Shown here in pieces: positions 9,562-19,022 of a DNA stretch of 64,000 bases (position 1 is the stretch's first letter; each line of letters starts with the position of its first letter). The stretch comes from Pelobium manganitolerans (GTDB lineage: Bacteria; Bacteroidota; Bacteroidia; Sphingobacteriales; Sphingobacteriaceae). The stretch spans positions 1-64,000 of the forward strand of contig NZ_MBTA01000030.1 in NCBI RefSeq assembly GCF_003609575.1. The letters run 5' to 3'. Position numbers and translations under genes: made by a program. The notes beneath the pieces are model-generated. The model made no database searches. It was not told where the DNA came from and saw nothing but the letters and a program-made list of their open reading frames with translations.

Positions 9562-9798
9562 TTACTTTACGTTTTTTTCCAAGTAAGAGATAGCCTGGCC
9601 AACAGTACTGATGGTCTCTGCTTGATCGTCAGGAATTGCTACGTTAAATTCTTTTTCGAATTCCATGATCAGCTCTACGGTGTCTAATGAGTCAGCACCT
9701 AAATCGTTTGTAAAAGAAGCCTCTGGGGTTACCTCACCTTCGTCTACACCTAGTTTTTCAACGATAATTGCTTTTACTCTTGAAGCGATATCAGACAT
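9562..9798 (-). CDS. acpP: Acyl carrier protein
   Basis: A 78-residue acidic four-helix protein. The phosphopantetheine attachment site is Ser37 in [19 protein letters not shown]. It carries growing acyl chains through fatty acid synthesis. It is the first gene of the acpP-fabF-rnc run and is divergent from the IPExxxVDY gene, with 138 bp between the two starts. Confidence 0.97.
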   Translation of the reverse strand: MSDIASRVKAIIVEKLGVDEGEVTPEASFTNDLGADSLDTVELIMEFEKEFNVAIPDDQAETISTVGQAISYLEKNVK

Positions 9799-9936
9799 AA
9801 TACTTATAATTAAGGGTTAAAAATTCTGTGCAAAGAAAAATAAATTCTGTTAAATATCAAACCTTTTTGTTTTTGCCCTAATTTTGGCGCTAATTTGCCG
9901 TTTTGGGGCTTACAAGAACCGAAAATAATCTTTATT

Positions 9937-10356
9937 ATGCTTAAAAAAAAATTATTAGAGGTTGGACTTGATTTTGACTTCAAACTTCTTGCCATAACCG
10001 CCCAATTACGCGATTATAGGCTATGCCATATTATAAATAAGTATACCGAGTCTGACTTTGAAAAATCGGACGATTTGGTCATCTCCTTTAAAAACACCGG
10101 CACTAAGTATTATTCTTGCTACACTTATTTTCCGGATAATGTGGAGTGTTATTTCACTTTATTAAGCAACCGGGGCACTGATGGGCTGCTTATCCCAGAG
10201 ATGAAGGAAATTGATTTTTTTATCATTATAAAGGAGTTTATAGATGACGAAGACTTTGATTTATTTTTTGCACAGCTAAAGCAGATACCCGAAATACAGG
10301 CGGTGGCAGAGCTAAATCCCAACAAATTGAAATCAAAAGAGAACCTGATTTTTTAA
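9937..10356 (+). CDS. IPExxxVDY family protein
   Basis: A 139-residue conserved Bacteroidota protein of unknown function. The naming motif is seen as IPEMKEIDFF in the middle. The start at ATG 9937 gives the usual N terminus (MLKKKLLEVGLDFDFKLLAI); a longer frame from TTG 9895 would add 14 unlikely residues. Proteins of this family commonly sit next to pyruvate kinase, as here (94 bp upstream of pyk), so a link to glycolysis has been assumed but not shown. Confidence 0.82.
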   Translation: MLKKKLLEVGLDFDFKLLAITAQLRDYRLCHIINKYTESDFEKSDDLVISFKNTGTKYYSCYTYFPDNVECYFTLLSNRGTDGLLIPEMKEIDFFIIIKEFIDDEDFDLFFAQLKQIPEIQAVAELNPNKLKSKENLIF

Positions 10357-10362
10357 TTGCAA

Positions 10363-10394
10363 TTTGAGTTAGTGTGAAAATTACACTACTTTTG
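10363..10394 (+). promoter_or_regulatory. Bacteroidota-type promoter for pyk
   Basis: TTTG at 10363-10366, a 20-nt spacer, then TACTTTTG at 10387-10394. This matches the Bacteroidota consensus TTTG-N19/20-TAnnTTTG. Transcription would start near 10400, giving a leader of about 50 nt before the pyk ATG. Confidence 0.65.
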
Positions 10395-10449
10395 GTTTCC
10401 AAGAACTGATTACGTTAAAAAATCTGAAACAAAGAATTTCAAAAAATAT

Positions 10450-11880
10450 ATGAAAGTTGTACAAAAAAAGACCAAGATTGTTGCAACGCTTGGGCCTGCT
10501 TCGTCAAATAAAGATGTTTTACTGTCATTAATTAAAGCCGGTGTAGATGTTTGCCGCCTCAATTTTTCGCACGGAAAAGCAGAGGTACACCAAGAGGTTA
10601 TTAACACCATCCGCGAGATTAACCGGAAATATAAAACCAACGTAGGCATTTTGGCCGATTTGCAGGGGCCTAAAATCCGCATAGGGATGGTGAAAGACGG
10701 CGGAATTAACCTTGTAAATGGCACGCATGTAAAAATTACCACACAAGAGTGCATTGGTGATGATAACCAGATTTACATTACTTACGATACTTTTCCGCAA
10801 GATGTTAAGGCAGGTGAAATTATTTTGTTAGATGACGGTAAACTGCAACTGAAGGTAGTGGAAACCAACCGTAAAGACACCGTAATTTGCGAAGTTGTAC
10901 ACGGTGGCCTGCTAACCAGCCGTAAAGGCGTTAACCTGCCAAATACCAAAGTTTCTATCCCTTCGCTTACCGAAGAAGATTTAGTGAATTTAGATTTTGC
11001 TTTAGCTAATGATGTGGAGTGGATTGGTTTATCATTTGTGCGCACCGCAGAAGATATTATTGATTTAAAACGGATCATCAGCCGCAGCGGAAAAACATCT
11101 CGCGTAATTGCGAAAATTGAAAAACCGGAAGCTATTGAAAATATCGACGCCATTATTGAAGTTACTGACGGTGTGATGGTTGCACGTGGCGATTTGGGTG
11201 TAGAAATGCCTTTGGAAGAAGTGCCGGTATTACAAAAAATGATTGCCAAAAAGTGTAACAAGGCATCAAAACCGGTAATTGTAGCTACGCAAATGCTAGA
11301 GAGTATGATTACCACTCCGCGTCCTACCCGTGCAGAGGTAAATGACGTGGCCAATTCTGTTTTGGACGGAGCCGATGCGGTGATGCTAAGTGGCGAAACA
11401 TCTGTTGGCGAGTTTCCGCTGATTGTGATTGAAACCATGAGCAAAATTGTGCGCCATGTAGAAGAAACCTCGTATCCTTATTACAGACCGAAAGAACTAG
11501 ACGAAACTTCAACCACTTATATGGGCGATGCGGTTTGTAGCTCGGCGGTATTCTTGGCCGATAAAACAAAAGCCAGCGCCATTGTTTCTATGACTTCTTC
11601 GGGTTATACTGCTTTCCAAATTTCATCTCACCGCCCAAAAGCAGGCACTTTCATCTTTACTTCTAACCACAATTTACTAAACACCTTAAGCTTGCTTTGG
11701 GGTGTTAGAGGTTTCTTTTACGATAAATTTGAAAGCACCGACCAAACGATTAGCGAGGTAAACAAGGTGTTAAAAGCCGAAAAAATCATCGAATCTGGAG
11801 ATATTGTAATTAACACGGCGGCTATCCCTATCGAGAAAAAAGGAAAAACCAATATGATTAAGGTAACCGTTATTGAATAA
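10450..11880 (+). CDS. pyk: Pyruvate kinase
   Basis: A 476-residue glycolytic enzyme converting phosphoenolpyruvate and ADP to pyruvate and ATP. The substrate-binding regions are ADLQGPKIRIG, the metal- and substrate-binding MVARGDLGVEMP and the signature KPVIVATQMLESM. The C-terminal domain (about 350-476), which carries allosteric control in this family, is complete. Its own promoter and a strong terminator flank it, so it is probably a single-gene transcript. Confidence 0.97.
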   Translation: MKVVQKKTKIVATLGPASSNKDVLLSLIKAGVDVCRLNFSHGKAEVHQEVINTIREINRKYKTNVGILADLQGPKIRIGMVKDGGINLVNGTHVKITTQECIGDDNQIYITYDTFPQDVKAGEIILLDDGKLQLKVVETNRKDTVICEVVHGGLLTSRKGVNLPNTKVSIPSLTEEDLVNLDFALANDVEWIGLSFVRTAEDIIDLKRIISRSGKTSRVIAKIEKPEAIENIDAIIEVTDGVMVARGDLGVEMPLEEVPVLQKMIAKKCNKASKPVIVATQMLESMITTPRPTRAEVNDVANSVLDGADAVMLSGETSVGEFPLIVIETMSKIVRHVEETSYPYYRPKELDETSTTYMGDAVCSSAVFLADKTKASAIVSMTSSGYTAFQISSHRPKAGTFIFTSNHNLLNTLSLLWGVRGFFYDKFESTDQTISEVNKVLKAEKIIESGDIVINTAAIPIEKKGKTNMIKVTVIE

Positions 11881-11906
11881 GCGGTTTAAATATTTTTAAG
11901 TAGCAG

Positions 11907-11934
11907 CGCCTCCCGATTTTCGGGAGGCGTTTTT
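11907..11934 (+). terminator. Rho-independent terminator of pyk
   Basis: A perfect 9-bp stem CGCCTCCCG / CGGGAGGCG closes a 5-nt loop and is followed by TTTTT. It lies 26 bp after the pyk stop. Confidence 0.93.
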
Positions 11935-12160
11935 GTTATCCGAGATTTGTTGGGTTTGTAAACAGGAACACAGCAAGCTACCAACATTTAACAATTTCGC
12001 TGCGAAGCGCTTTAGCAGCTTTTTTATTCTTCTTGCTAAACTGTTTTTTGATAAAACAAAGCGGTAAAACAAGTTCAAATCTGTTCTGATTAAAATCCGC
12101 TCCGCAGTTGAAGAACAAAAGTTTATGCTTAACTTAATCGCAATCTAAAACCAATTTACC

Positions 12161-13036
12161 ATGCACACCCAACCCATGCTAAAAGACAATGCACTAAAAG
12201 GTAAAACCTACGTAGTTACCGGTGGCGGTACAGGATTAGGCAAAGCGATGAGCACTTATTTGTTGCAATTGGGCGCAAATGTGGTCATCACATCGCGGAA
12301 GTTAGAAGTTTTGCAGCAAACCGCCGAAGAACTGGAAGCAAAAACCGGAGGCAAAGTTTTGGCGGTAGCTTGTGATGTTCGAGATGCCGAGCAAGTGGAG
12401 CAGCTACTTGCAAAATCTTTAGAGCAGTTCCGCGCTGTTGATGGCTTGCTGAATAACGCCGCCGGGAACTTCATTTCTCCAACCGAACGTTTATCTGCAA
12501 ACGCTTTTAGTACCATTATTGATATTGTGTTGAAAGGAACGGTAAACTGCAGCTTAGCTTTTGGCAAACATTGGATCAAAGAGAAGCAGGCCGCAAGCAT
12601 GCTAAATATTGTAACTACCTACGCGTTTACAGGTTCGGGATATGTGGTGCCTTCGGCATGTGCAAAAGGCGGTGTTTTGGCGTTAACCCGTTCGCTAGCG
12701 GCAGAGTGGGGGCATCACCAAATAAGATGCAATGCCATTGCGCCGGGACCTTTCCCTACCAAAGGCGCTTGGGACAGGCTATTGCCCGGCGAAATGGCCA
12801 AAAAGTTCGACTTTAAAAATCGTGTTCCACTAAAAAGAGTAGGCGACCATCAAGAGCTGGCTAACTTAGCGGCTTATCTTTTATCAGATTTTTCGGGATA
12901 CATCAACGGCGAAGTAATTACCATTGATGGTGGCGAATGGTTGCAAGGCGCCGGGCAGTTTAACGGTTTAGAGATTGTACCCGATGAAATGTGGGATGAC
13001 CTAGAAAAAATGATTAGAGGAACAAAGGGAAGTTAG
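12161..13036 (+). CDS. SDR oxidoreductase, 2,4-dienoyl-CoA reductase-like
   Basis: A 291-residue short-chain dehydrogenase. The nucleotide-binding motif is TGGGTGLGKAMS. At the usual YxxxK site there is instead VPSACAKGGVLALTRSLAAEWG, followed by NAIAPGPFPTKGAWDRL. This pattern, with Ser at the Tyr position and the PGPxxTKGA motif, matches the mitochondrial-type 2,4-dienoyl-CoA reductase (DECR) branch. That branch uses NADPH to reduce dienoyl-CoA in degradation of unsaturated fatty acids. The start at ATG 12161 is kept; an internal ATG five codons later is possible. It is a lone gene after the pyk terminator. Confidence 0.82.
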   Translation: MHTQPMLKDNALKGKTYVVTGGGTGLGKAMSTYLLQLGANVVITSRKLEVLQQTAEELEAKTGGKVLAVACDVRDAEQVEQLLAKSLEQFRAVDGLLNNAAGNFISPTERLSANAFSTIIDIVLKGTVNCSLAFGKHWIKEKQAASMLNIVTTYAFTGSGYVVPSACAKGGVLALTRSLAAEWGHHQIRCNAIAPGPFPTKGAWDRLLPGEMAKKFDFKNRVPLKRVGDHQELANLAAYLLSDFSGYINGEVITIDGGEWLQGAGQFNGLEIVPDEMWDDLEKMIRGTKGS

Positions 13037-13142
13037 ATCATTCTTCAAACTCAAAAAAGCATTCTCTTTACAACAGGTCTAACGCAAATTTACCGCCTAC
13101 TCAGTTACTCTGCGTTCTTCATGGGCAAACGAATAAAATTAA

Positions 13143-13790
13143 ATGAACCAAAACATACAGCTTACCTTAAACTTCGTAAAAAAAGAACTCGAAAATGCTG
13201 AAACCGGGCATGATTGGTGGCACATTGAACGCGTGTGGAAAACCGCTAAAGCCATTGCCGACGAAGAGAAAGTGGACACAAACGTAGTTGAATTTGCGGC
13301 CTTACTGCATGATATCGCAGATTCTAAATTCCATAACGGCGATGAAGAAATTGGACCACAAAAAGCAGGAGATTTTTTGCGTAGCCTAGCTGTTGATGAA
13401 GAAACGGTTGTCCACGTGCAACTGATTATCCGCAATATGTCTTTCAAAACAAGCTTAGGGCAGGTTCAATTTTCATCGCCCGAGATGCAGGTGGTGCAAG
13501 ATGCGGACCGCTTAGATGCCATCGGCGCAATTGGAATTGCGCGGGCATTTACCTACGGAGGTTACAAAAACCGCGAGCTGTACAATCCGGCTATCCAACC
13601 AAAGATAAACCAAAGTAAAGAAGCTTATAAAAATTCAACGGCGCCCACTATTAACCATTTTTACGAAAAGTTGTTGCTGTTAAAAGACCAAATGAATACG
13701 GCGAAAGGCAAAGAAATGGCGCAACAAAGGCATACTTTTATGTTGCAATATCTGGAGCAGTTTTATGCCGAGTGGGAGGGCAAACGTTAA
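13143..13790 (+). CDS. HD domain metal-dependent phosphohydrolase
   Basis: A 215-residue HD-superfamily protein. The metal-binding histidines and aspartates appear in order: HDWWHIERVW (about 22-31), LLHDIADSKF (about 58-67) and the distal DADRLDAIGAIGIARAF (about 121-137). Close relatives of this single-domain type (YedJ-like) hydrolyse phosphate esters or nucleotides; the substrate cannot be told from sequence. It directly abuts convergent ruvC, with no gap between the stop codons. Confidence 0.87.
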   Translation: MNQNIQLTLNFVKKELENAETGHDWWHIERVWKTAKAIADEEKVDTNVVEFAALLHDIADSKFHNGDEEIGPQKAGDFLRSLAVDEETVVHVQLIIRNMSFKTSLGQVQFSSPEMQVVQDADRLDAIGAIGIARAFTYGGYKNRELYNPAIQPKINQSKEAYKNSTAPTINHFYEKLLLLKDQMNTAKGKEMAQQRHTFMLQYLEQFYAEWEGKR

Positions 13791-14357
13791 TTATTTTACA
13801 CGTTTAGCATTGTCTTTGGCAAAAGCTTCCCATCCGCTGTAAGTTTTAGATTTACCACCAGCACTTATTTTTTGGAACGAGTGGCAAACGGCAACGCCCA
13901 AGCCATCTGTAGCATCTAAAAACTCGGGAGTTTCTTTAAAATTGAGCAGCTGTTTTAGCATAGCGGCCACCTGCTCTTTGGTGGCGCTTCCGTTTCCGGT
14001 GATAGATTGCTTCACTTTTTTTGGCGAATATTCAAAGATGGGTAAGCCTTTGGCCAGGCCAGCAGCCATCGCCACGCCTTGTGCACGCCCCAGTTTTAAC
14101 ATTACCTGAATGTTTTTTCCGTAAAACGGAGCTTCAAGCGCAATGCAATCTGGCTGGTATTGCTCAATTAATACCGTAGTTTTTTCAAAAATGCGTTGCA
14201 GCTTTAAAAAATGATCCTCTAAGTGCGTCATTTTTACTACGCCCAAACTCAGTAATTCTATCTTGTTGCCGGTTTCTTTTACCAAACCATAACCCATTAT
14301 AGCAGTGCCTGGGTCAATGCCCAAGATGATGCGCTCTTTGGATTTTTCTCTCAACAT
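13791..14357 (-). CDS. ruvC: Crossover junction endodeoxyribonuclease RuvC
   Basis: A 188-residue Holliday junction resolvase. The acidic catalytic residues appear in ILGIDPGTAIMGYGLV, LEAPFYGKNIQ and the C-terminal DATDGLGVAVCH. The ATG at 14357 is preferred because it gives a short lead-in to the first strand. A longer frame from 14387 adds ten residues and would overlap the first codon of the divergent membrane protein. It acts with RuvAB, which are not in this window. Confidence 0.94.
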   Translation of the reverse strand: MLREKSKERIILGIDPGTAIMGYGLVKETGNKIELLSLGVVKMTHLEDHFLKLQRIFEKTTVLIEQYQPDCIALEAPFYGKNIQVMLKLGRAQGVAMAAGLAKGLPIFEYSPKKVKQSITGNGSATKEQVAAMLKQLLNFKETPEFLDATDGLGVAVCHSFQKISAGGKSKTYSGWEAFAKDNAKRVK

Positions 14358-14386
14358 GCCCGCAATATTAGCGTAAATTCTTAACA

Positions 14387-15382
14387 TTGTACAAAATCAC
14401 TCACCTGTTGACTAGCGCTCAAAAAAAAATCCTCAGCTATTGCTTAAAACTTTTAATAGTGGGGTTAGCGGCTTACTTCATCTACAAAAAACTGAGCAAC
14501 CACCAAAACCTGCGCGAATTTAGGGAGCTTGTTAAATCGCTATCTGCCCTAAAAGTTTACACCACGTTTATTCTGTTGCTGCTATTAATGCTTTTAAATT
14601 GGCTGATAGAAAGTTACAAATGGAAATTTCTGATTTCAAAGGTCGAGAAAATTAGCCTTTACCGCGCAGTTGAGTCTGTTTTTTGCGGATTAACCTGGGC
14701 AATATTTACTCCGAACAGGATAGGCGAATACGGTGGCCGGGTGTTTTTTTTATCCCCGCGCCGGCGCATACAGGGCGTGGTAGCCATGGGCGTGGGGCAA
14801 TTTGCGCAAATGGTAATCACCAATGTTTGTGGCGCTTTGGCTTTGCTTTGGTTCATCTACAACTTTAACCCTTTAAATCAGTGGCTTTTCATTGGCGTAA
14901 GCCTGTTGGCGATAGGCTTTTGTGTGTTTTTTCTGGTATTTTATTTTAATATCCGCTGGGTTGAGAAATCGATAAAAAAAATCCGTTTTTTAAAGCGTTA
15001 CAAGCGTTTTTTCTCGGTGTTAAACCGCTATCATCAAAAAGAGCTGAGCAAGGTGATGCGTTATAGCATCGCCCGTTTTTTGGTTTTTACGCTGCAGTAT
15101 ATTTTAATTATTTACCTTTTATTGCCCGAGATTGCTTTTTTTAAAACGGCGCTCATGGTGTTTATCCTGTTTTTTATTCAATCGGCCCTGCCTTCTTTGG
15201 ATTTGTTGGATGTTGGCGTGCGCAGTTTGACAGCCAGCTACTTTTTTGGTTTTATCACTACGCATGACGTGGCAATTATGGCCGCAATTGCGTTAATTTG
15301 GTTCATAAATTTAATAGTGCCGGCCATAATTGGTGTGTATTTTGTGTTTAAACTAAATTTTTTTGGCAACCGTGATTCTTAG
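14387..15382 (+). CDS. Lysylphosphatidylglycerol synthase-type transmembrane protein
   Basis: A 331-residue integral membrane protein of the LPG synthase/UPF0104 transmembrane family, with about eight hydrophobic helices from residue 16 on. The family's EYGGRVFFLSP-like loop is visible near residue 113. Members flip or help move lipids or lipid-linked sugars, but no enzyme domain is attached here. The start codon is TTG. The 3' end overlaps the glycosyltransferase gene by 20 bp, which suggests the two act together on an envelope glycolipid (inference). Confidence 0.82.
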   Translation: MYKITHLLTSAQKKILSYCLKLLIVGLAAYFIYKKLSNHQNLREFRELVKSLSALKVYTTFILLLLLMLLNWLIESYKWKFLISKVEKISLYRAVESVFCGLTWAIFTPNRIGEYGGRVFFLSPRRRIQGVVAMGVGQFAQMVITNVCGALALLWFIYNFNPLNQWLFIGVSLLAIGFCVFFLVFYFNIRWVEKSIKKIRFLKRYKRFFSVLNRYHQKELSKVMRYSIARFLVFTLQYILIIYLLLPEIAFFKTALMVFILFFIQSALPSLDLLDVGVRSLTASYFFGFITTHDVAIMAAIALIWFINLIVPAIIGVYFVFKLNFFGNRDS

Positions 15383-16496
15383 CGCTGTTTCGCTTGCGCT
15401 TACTTTCTTATACGCTTTCTTGGTTTTGTTTTTAAAAAACGGATGGCGCAAAATTGAGCCTTATGTGCCGCTTTTGGTTAAAGCACATACCCCGGTTTCT
15501 GTGCTGATAGCAGCGCGTAATGAGGAAAAATCTATCCATAAAACTATTGAAGATATTTTAGCGCAAAATTATCCGGCACAGCTGATGGAGCTTATCGTGG
15601 TTGACGACCATTCTACAGACCGCACCGCAGAAATTATCGCGTCTTACGCAAACCGTGGCGTAAAATTAATCCGTTTAAACGAAAACGAACCTTTAAATTC
15701 TTATAAGAAGAAAGCCATTACAGAAGCCATCCACCTAGCAACAGGCGAATTAATGGTGGCCACAGATGCCGATTGCCGGATGGGACCAAACTGGCTCATC
15801 AGCATCGTGGGCCTTTATCAAGAAAAAAACTACAACCTAATTAGTGCACCGGTGGCCTTCCACCAAGAAAAAAGCCTGTTTGAGCGTTTGCAGACCTTAG
15901 AATTTTTATACCTGATTGGATTTGGTGCAGCGGGTATTGGTAACAGAAAGCCTTCTACCTGCAACGGGGCCAACTTAGCTTATAAAAAAGAGGTTTTTTT
16001 GGCTTTGGGCGGCTTTAAAGGTATAGATGATTTGGCCTCTGGCGATGATGAACTTTTTCTGCACAAAGTGGCAAAAGCATATCCCGGCACCATTGGTTTT
16101 TGCAAAACATTAGATGCCTGCGTTTACACACACGCTAAACCAAATCTAAAAGAACTCATTCAGCAAAGAAGGCGCTGGGCAAGCAAAAGCGTAAAATACA
16201 AAGACAAAAAAATTACGGTTTTAGCCGTTTGTATTTGGTTGTTTAACTTCTCTTTAGCGCTAAACTTTGTACTTGGCTTTTTTAACCCTTATTTTTTTGA
16301 GCTGGTGCTAGTGCAGTTTGCTATTAAATTAACTGCCGAGCTGTTTTTCTTAGAACCGTTAACTGCATTTGCCAAACGGAACAGCCTATTGCTTTACCTG
16401 CCTTTTTTAACCGTACTGCACGTTATATACTTTATATACATTGGCGTGGTGGGCAATGCGGGCAAATATAAGTGGAAGGGGCGTTTGGTAAAGTAA
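15363..16496 (+). CDS. Family 2 glycosyltransferase with membrane helices
   Basis: A 377-residue enzyme. An N-terminal membrane helix is followed by a GT2 domain (about 40-270): PVSVLIAARNEEKSIHKTIEDIL, the nucleotide-binding VVDDHSTD, ATDADCRMG and the QQRRRWASK motif. Two or three further helices form the C terminus. It would transfer a sugar from a nucleotide-sugar to a lipid or polysaccharide at the inner membrane. The start is TTG 15363 or GTG 15372, both inside the preceding gene, so translation is coupled. Confidence 0.88.
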   Translation: MATVILSAVSLALTFLYAFLVLFLKNGWRKIEPYVPLLVKAHTPVSVLIAARNEEKSIHKTIEDILAQNYPAQLMELIVVDDHSTDRTAEIIASYANRGVKLIRLNENEPLNSYKKKAITEAIHLATGELMVATDADCRMGPNWLISIVGLYQEKNYNLISAPVAFHQEKSLFERLQTLEFLYLIGFGAAGIGNRKPSTCNGANLAYKKEVFLALGGFKGIDDLASGDDELFLHKVAKAYPGTIGFCKTLDACVYTHAKPNLKELIQQRRRWASKSVKYKDKKITVLAVCIWLFNFSLALNFVLGFFNPYFFELVLVQFAIKLTAELFFLEPLTAFAKRNSLLLYLPFLTVLHVIYFIYIGVVGNAGKYKWKGRLVK

Positions 16497-16608
16497 AGAC
16501 TGGGTTTGGTGCATACTTGGGTTTTAAACCGAAAAAGATAGGCTTTAGTTGACACTTTGTATTGCTTTCTGTACATTTATTTTCTAAACCACACACAATA
16601 AAGAAAAA

Positions 16609-17856
16609 ATGCTAGAGCACGATTCATCAGAATCTGATGCCCAGATAGATATAGTTGAACTGTTGCTTAAACGACAGGCAGAGCTAAGCGCGCTATTAGA
16701 AATTACCCGGGCAATAAACAGCAATGTATCCAGCGAGGCATTAGTAGAAATGCTGGAAACCATCATGAGGAATAACCTGAAAGTGAAGAAATTTAGGTTG
16801 TTGCTTTTGAATATCGACCAGTTCTTTTGCGTGTCTAACTTTGGTGGCGAGCTTGAAGCGCCCGAAGATTTGCAATTGATTGCAGATGAGCTTTTACCGC
16901 TTAAAGTCCCCGTGCATATTGCCAGCCACAGCAATCCAATTTTTAGCGCTTTTGATTATTTTATCCCGGTACATCATAAAGATGAAGCTTTGGCTTTTGT
17001 GCTTGTGGGTCATTTTGATCACGGAGAACGCCTGCTAGAGAACAGTGTGGATTACATCCAAACCTTAATTAATGTTATTGTTGTTGCCTTTGAGAATAAA
17101 AAGCTGTTTAAAGAGCGCCTGTACAGAGAGCGTTTACAGCGCGAGGTAGAGCTGGCCAAGCAAGTGCAAAACATGCTGATTCCGCAAAACTTGCCCAAAA
17201 ATGTCTTTTTGGATGTAGAGTCTATCTATCGGCCGCACCAAAGTATAGGAGGCGATTTCTTTGATTTTATACAGATTAATAACGAGGAATTTTTATGGTG
17301 TGTGGCAGATGTTTCGGGCAAGGGAATTTCTGCGGCTTTAATTATGGCAAATTTCCAGGCCAGCCTTAGGGCCTTGGTAAGTTTAAACGCGCCCCTGCCC
17401 ATTTTGATAGAAAAACTAAACGAAATTGTTTACAACAATACCAAAGGAGACCGGTTTATTACCCTTTTTGTGGGTGTTTATAACGAGGCCACCCGTAAAA
17501 TAAGATACATAAACGCCGGGCATAACTGCCCTATTGTTGTGCATCAAAACGAGGTGCTGAATTTGAAGAAAGGCACCACCATGATCGGCGTTTTTGATGA
17601 ACTTCCGTTTATTAATGAAGGCGAGCTGGAATTAGAACCCGGCGCAATCGTTTTTAATTATACCGACGGGATTGTAGAGTATGACGGGGAAGAAGAGCAA
17701 TCGATAACGGAAGAAGAATTAGCCGATTTTTTGCTCGAGAACAGAAACAAAGACCTTAAGCAGTTGCACCAATCCTTAATTGATAAGCTGGATATCCTGC
17801 GTAATTATAGCGAGGCAACGGATGATATCACAATTTTATCGCTGAAAATCCATTAG
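16609..17856 (+). CDS. SpoIIE-type PP2C serine phosphatase with GAF-like sensor domain
   Basis: A 415-residue cytoplasmic regulator. The N-terminal part (about 20-165) looks like a GAF sensor domain, joined by a helical linker (KERLYRERLQREVELAKQVQ) to a PP2C/SpoIIE domain. Metal-binding aspartates are in SIGGDFFDFI and VADVSGKGISAALIMANFQ, with a further Asp in YTDGIVEYDG and in TDDITIL at the C terminus. Such phosphatases usually dephosphorylate an anti-anti-sigma protein in partner-switching stress control. No partner genes are nearby. Confidence 0.88.
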   Translation: MLEHDSSESDAQIDIVELLLKRQAELSALLEITRAINSNVSSEALVEMLETIMRNNLKVKKFRLLLLNIDQFFCVSNFGGELEAPEDLQLIADELLPLKVPVHIASHSNPIFSAFDYFIPVHHKDEALAFVLVGHFDHGERLLENSVDYIQTLINVIVVAFENKKLFKERLYRERLQREVELAKQVQNMLIPQNLPKNVFLDVESIYRPHQSIGGDFFDFIQINNEEFLWCVADVSGKGISAALIMANFQASLRALVSLNAPLPILIEKLNEIVYNNTKGDRFITLFVGVYNEATRKIRYINAGHNCPIVVHQNEVLNLKKGTTMIGVFDELPFINEGELELEPGAIVFNYTDGIVEYDGEEEQSITEEELADFLLENRNKDLKQLHQSLIDKLDILRNYSEATDDITILSLKIH

Positions 17857-17975
17857 GCGTTAAGTAAGAACCCAATACATTTCTTTGTTGTTGATTTCTT
17901 TGGACTAAGGGTAACGTGACTTTTCTTCTCGGCACAGTTTTAGATTTTCTTAAATTTAAAACTAACACTCCCCAA

Positions 17976-19022
17976 ATGGCATTGATAAAATTTACCAAAC
18001 GCGGTATCTACTGTAAACAAGGCGATTTTTATGTGGATCCGTGGTGGCCTGTAGATTATGCGGTTACCACTCATGGACATGCTGATCATGTACGCTTTGG
18101 AAACAAAAATTACCTATGCCACTCGCTTACCAAACCCATTATCAAAAGCAGAATCAGTCCCGATTTAAACGTCCAGAGCCTACCTTACGGCGAGAGTATA
18201 ACCCGTAACGGCGTTAAAATTACGTTTTTTCCGGCCGGGCACATCATTGGGTCGGCACAGGTGAGGTTGGAGTATAAAGGAGAAATCTGCGTTATCTCTG
18301 GCGATTATAAAATTGAGGATGACGGTATCAGTACACCTTTTGAACCCATTAAATGCCATTCCTTTGTATCGGAAAGTACATTTGGCTTGCCTATTTACAA
18401 ATGGCAGGCTCAAAATGTAGTTTTCAGCAACATCCAAAACTGGGTGCAAAACAATATCGCACATAAAAAAACAAGTGTCCTTATCGCATACAGTTTAGGC
18501 AAAGCACAAAGGCTTATCAAAAACCTACATGGCGTGGCGCCAATTTATGTGCATAACAGCATTGCCAATTTAAATGAGGTGATTTTCAAAGCGGGCGTAG
18601 CGCTACCTTTGAGTGAACGTATCACTCCAGAAATTAGTAAAGACCAGCTTCAAAACGGGATTGTAATTGTTCCGCCGGCCATGCGCGATAGCCGCTGGAT
18701 GAAAAGCTTGCACCATCCGGTAACGGGCATTTGTTCGGGTTGGATGCAGGTGCGTGCGCACAGGAGGTGGCAAAGTGCAGATGCCGGTTTTGCTTTAAGT
18801 GACCATGCAGACTTTCCCGGCCTGTTACAAGCCATCCGGCAAACCGAAGCAGAAAAAGTTTACGTTACCCACGGCTTTACATCGGCTTTTGCCAGATATT
18901 TAAACCAAATTGGCACACGCGCAGAGGTAGTAAGCACACATTTTGGGCAAGAGGATGATGAAGAGAACAAAGTGGATTTAAACAAAGCAGAACAGTCATC
19001 TGCCAAAAAGGAGGAAGCATGA
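17976..19022 (+). CDS. Ligase-associated DNA exonuclease (metallo-beta-lactamase fold)
   Basis: A 348-residue MBL-fold/beta-CASP nuclease. The metal motif is THGHADHVRFG, followed by FFPAGHIIGSAQV and ISGDYKIEDDG, and later LSDHADFPGL. The ATG at 17976 gives the normal family N terminus (MALIKFTKRGIYC); an upstream in-frame start at 17916 would add 20 unlike residues. This is the first gene of the four-gene ligase-associated repair set and overlaps the ligase gene by 4 bp. It probably trims DNA or RNA ends before ligation. Confidence 0.9.
   Translation: MALIKFTKRGIYCKQGDFYVDPWWPVDYAVTTHGHADHVRFGNKNYLCHSLTKPIIKSRISPDLNVQSLPYGESITRNGVKITFFPAGHIIGSAQVRLEYKGEICVISGDYKIEDDGISTPFEPIKCHSFVSESTFGLPIYKWQAQNVVFSNIQNWVQNNIAHKKTSVLIAYSLGKAQRLIKNLHGVAPIYVHNSIANLNEVIFKAGVALPLSERITPEISKDQLQNGIVIVPPAMRDSRWMKSLHHPVTGICSGWMQVRAHRRWQSADAGFALSDHADFPGLLQAIRQTEAEKVYVTHGFTSAFARYLNQIGTRAEVVSTHFGQEDDEENKVDLNKAEQSSAKKEEA

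Noticed and set aside
11896-12078. A 60-codon minus-strand frame downstream of pyk
   Set aside because: It runs through the pyk terminator and has no recognisable motif or promoter; it looks like chance.
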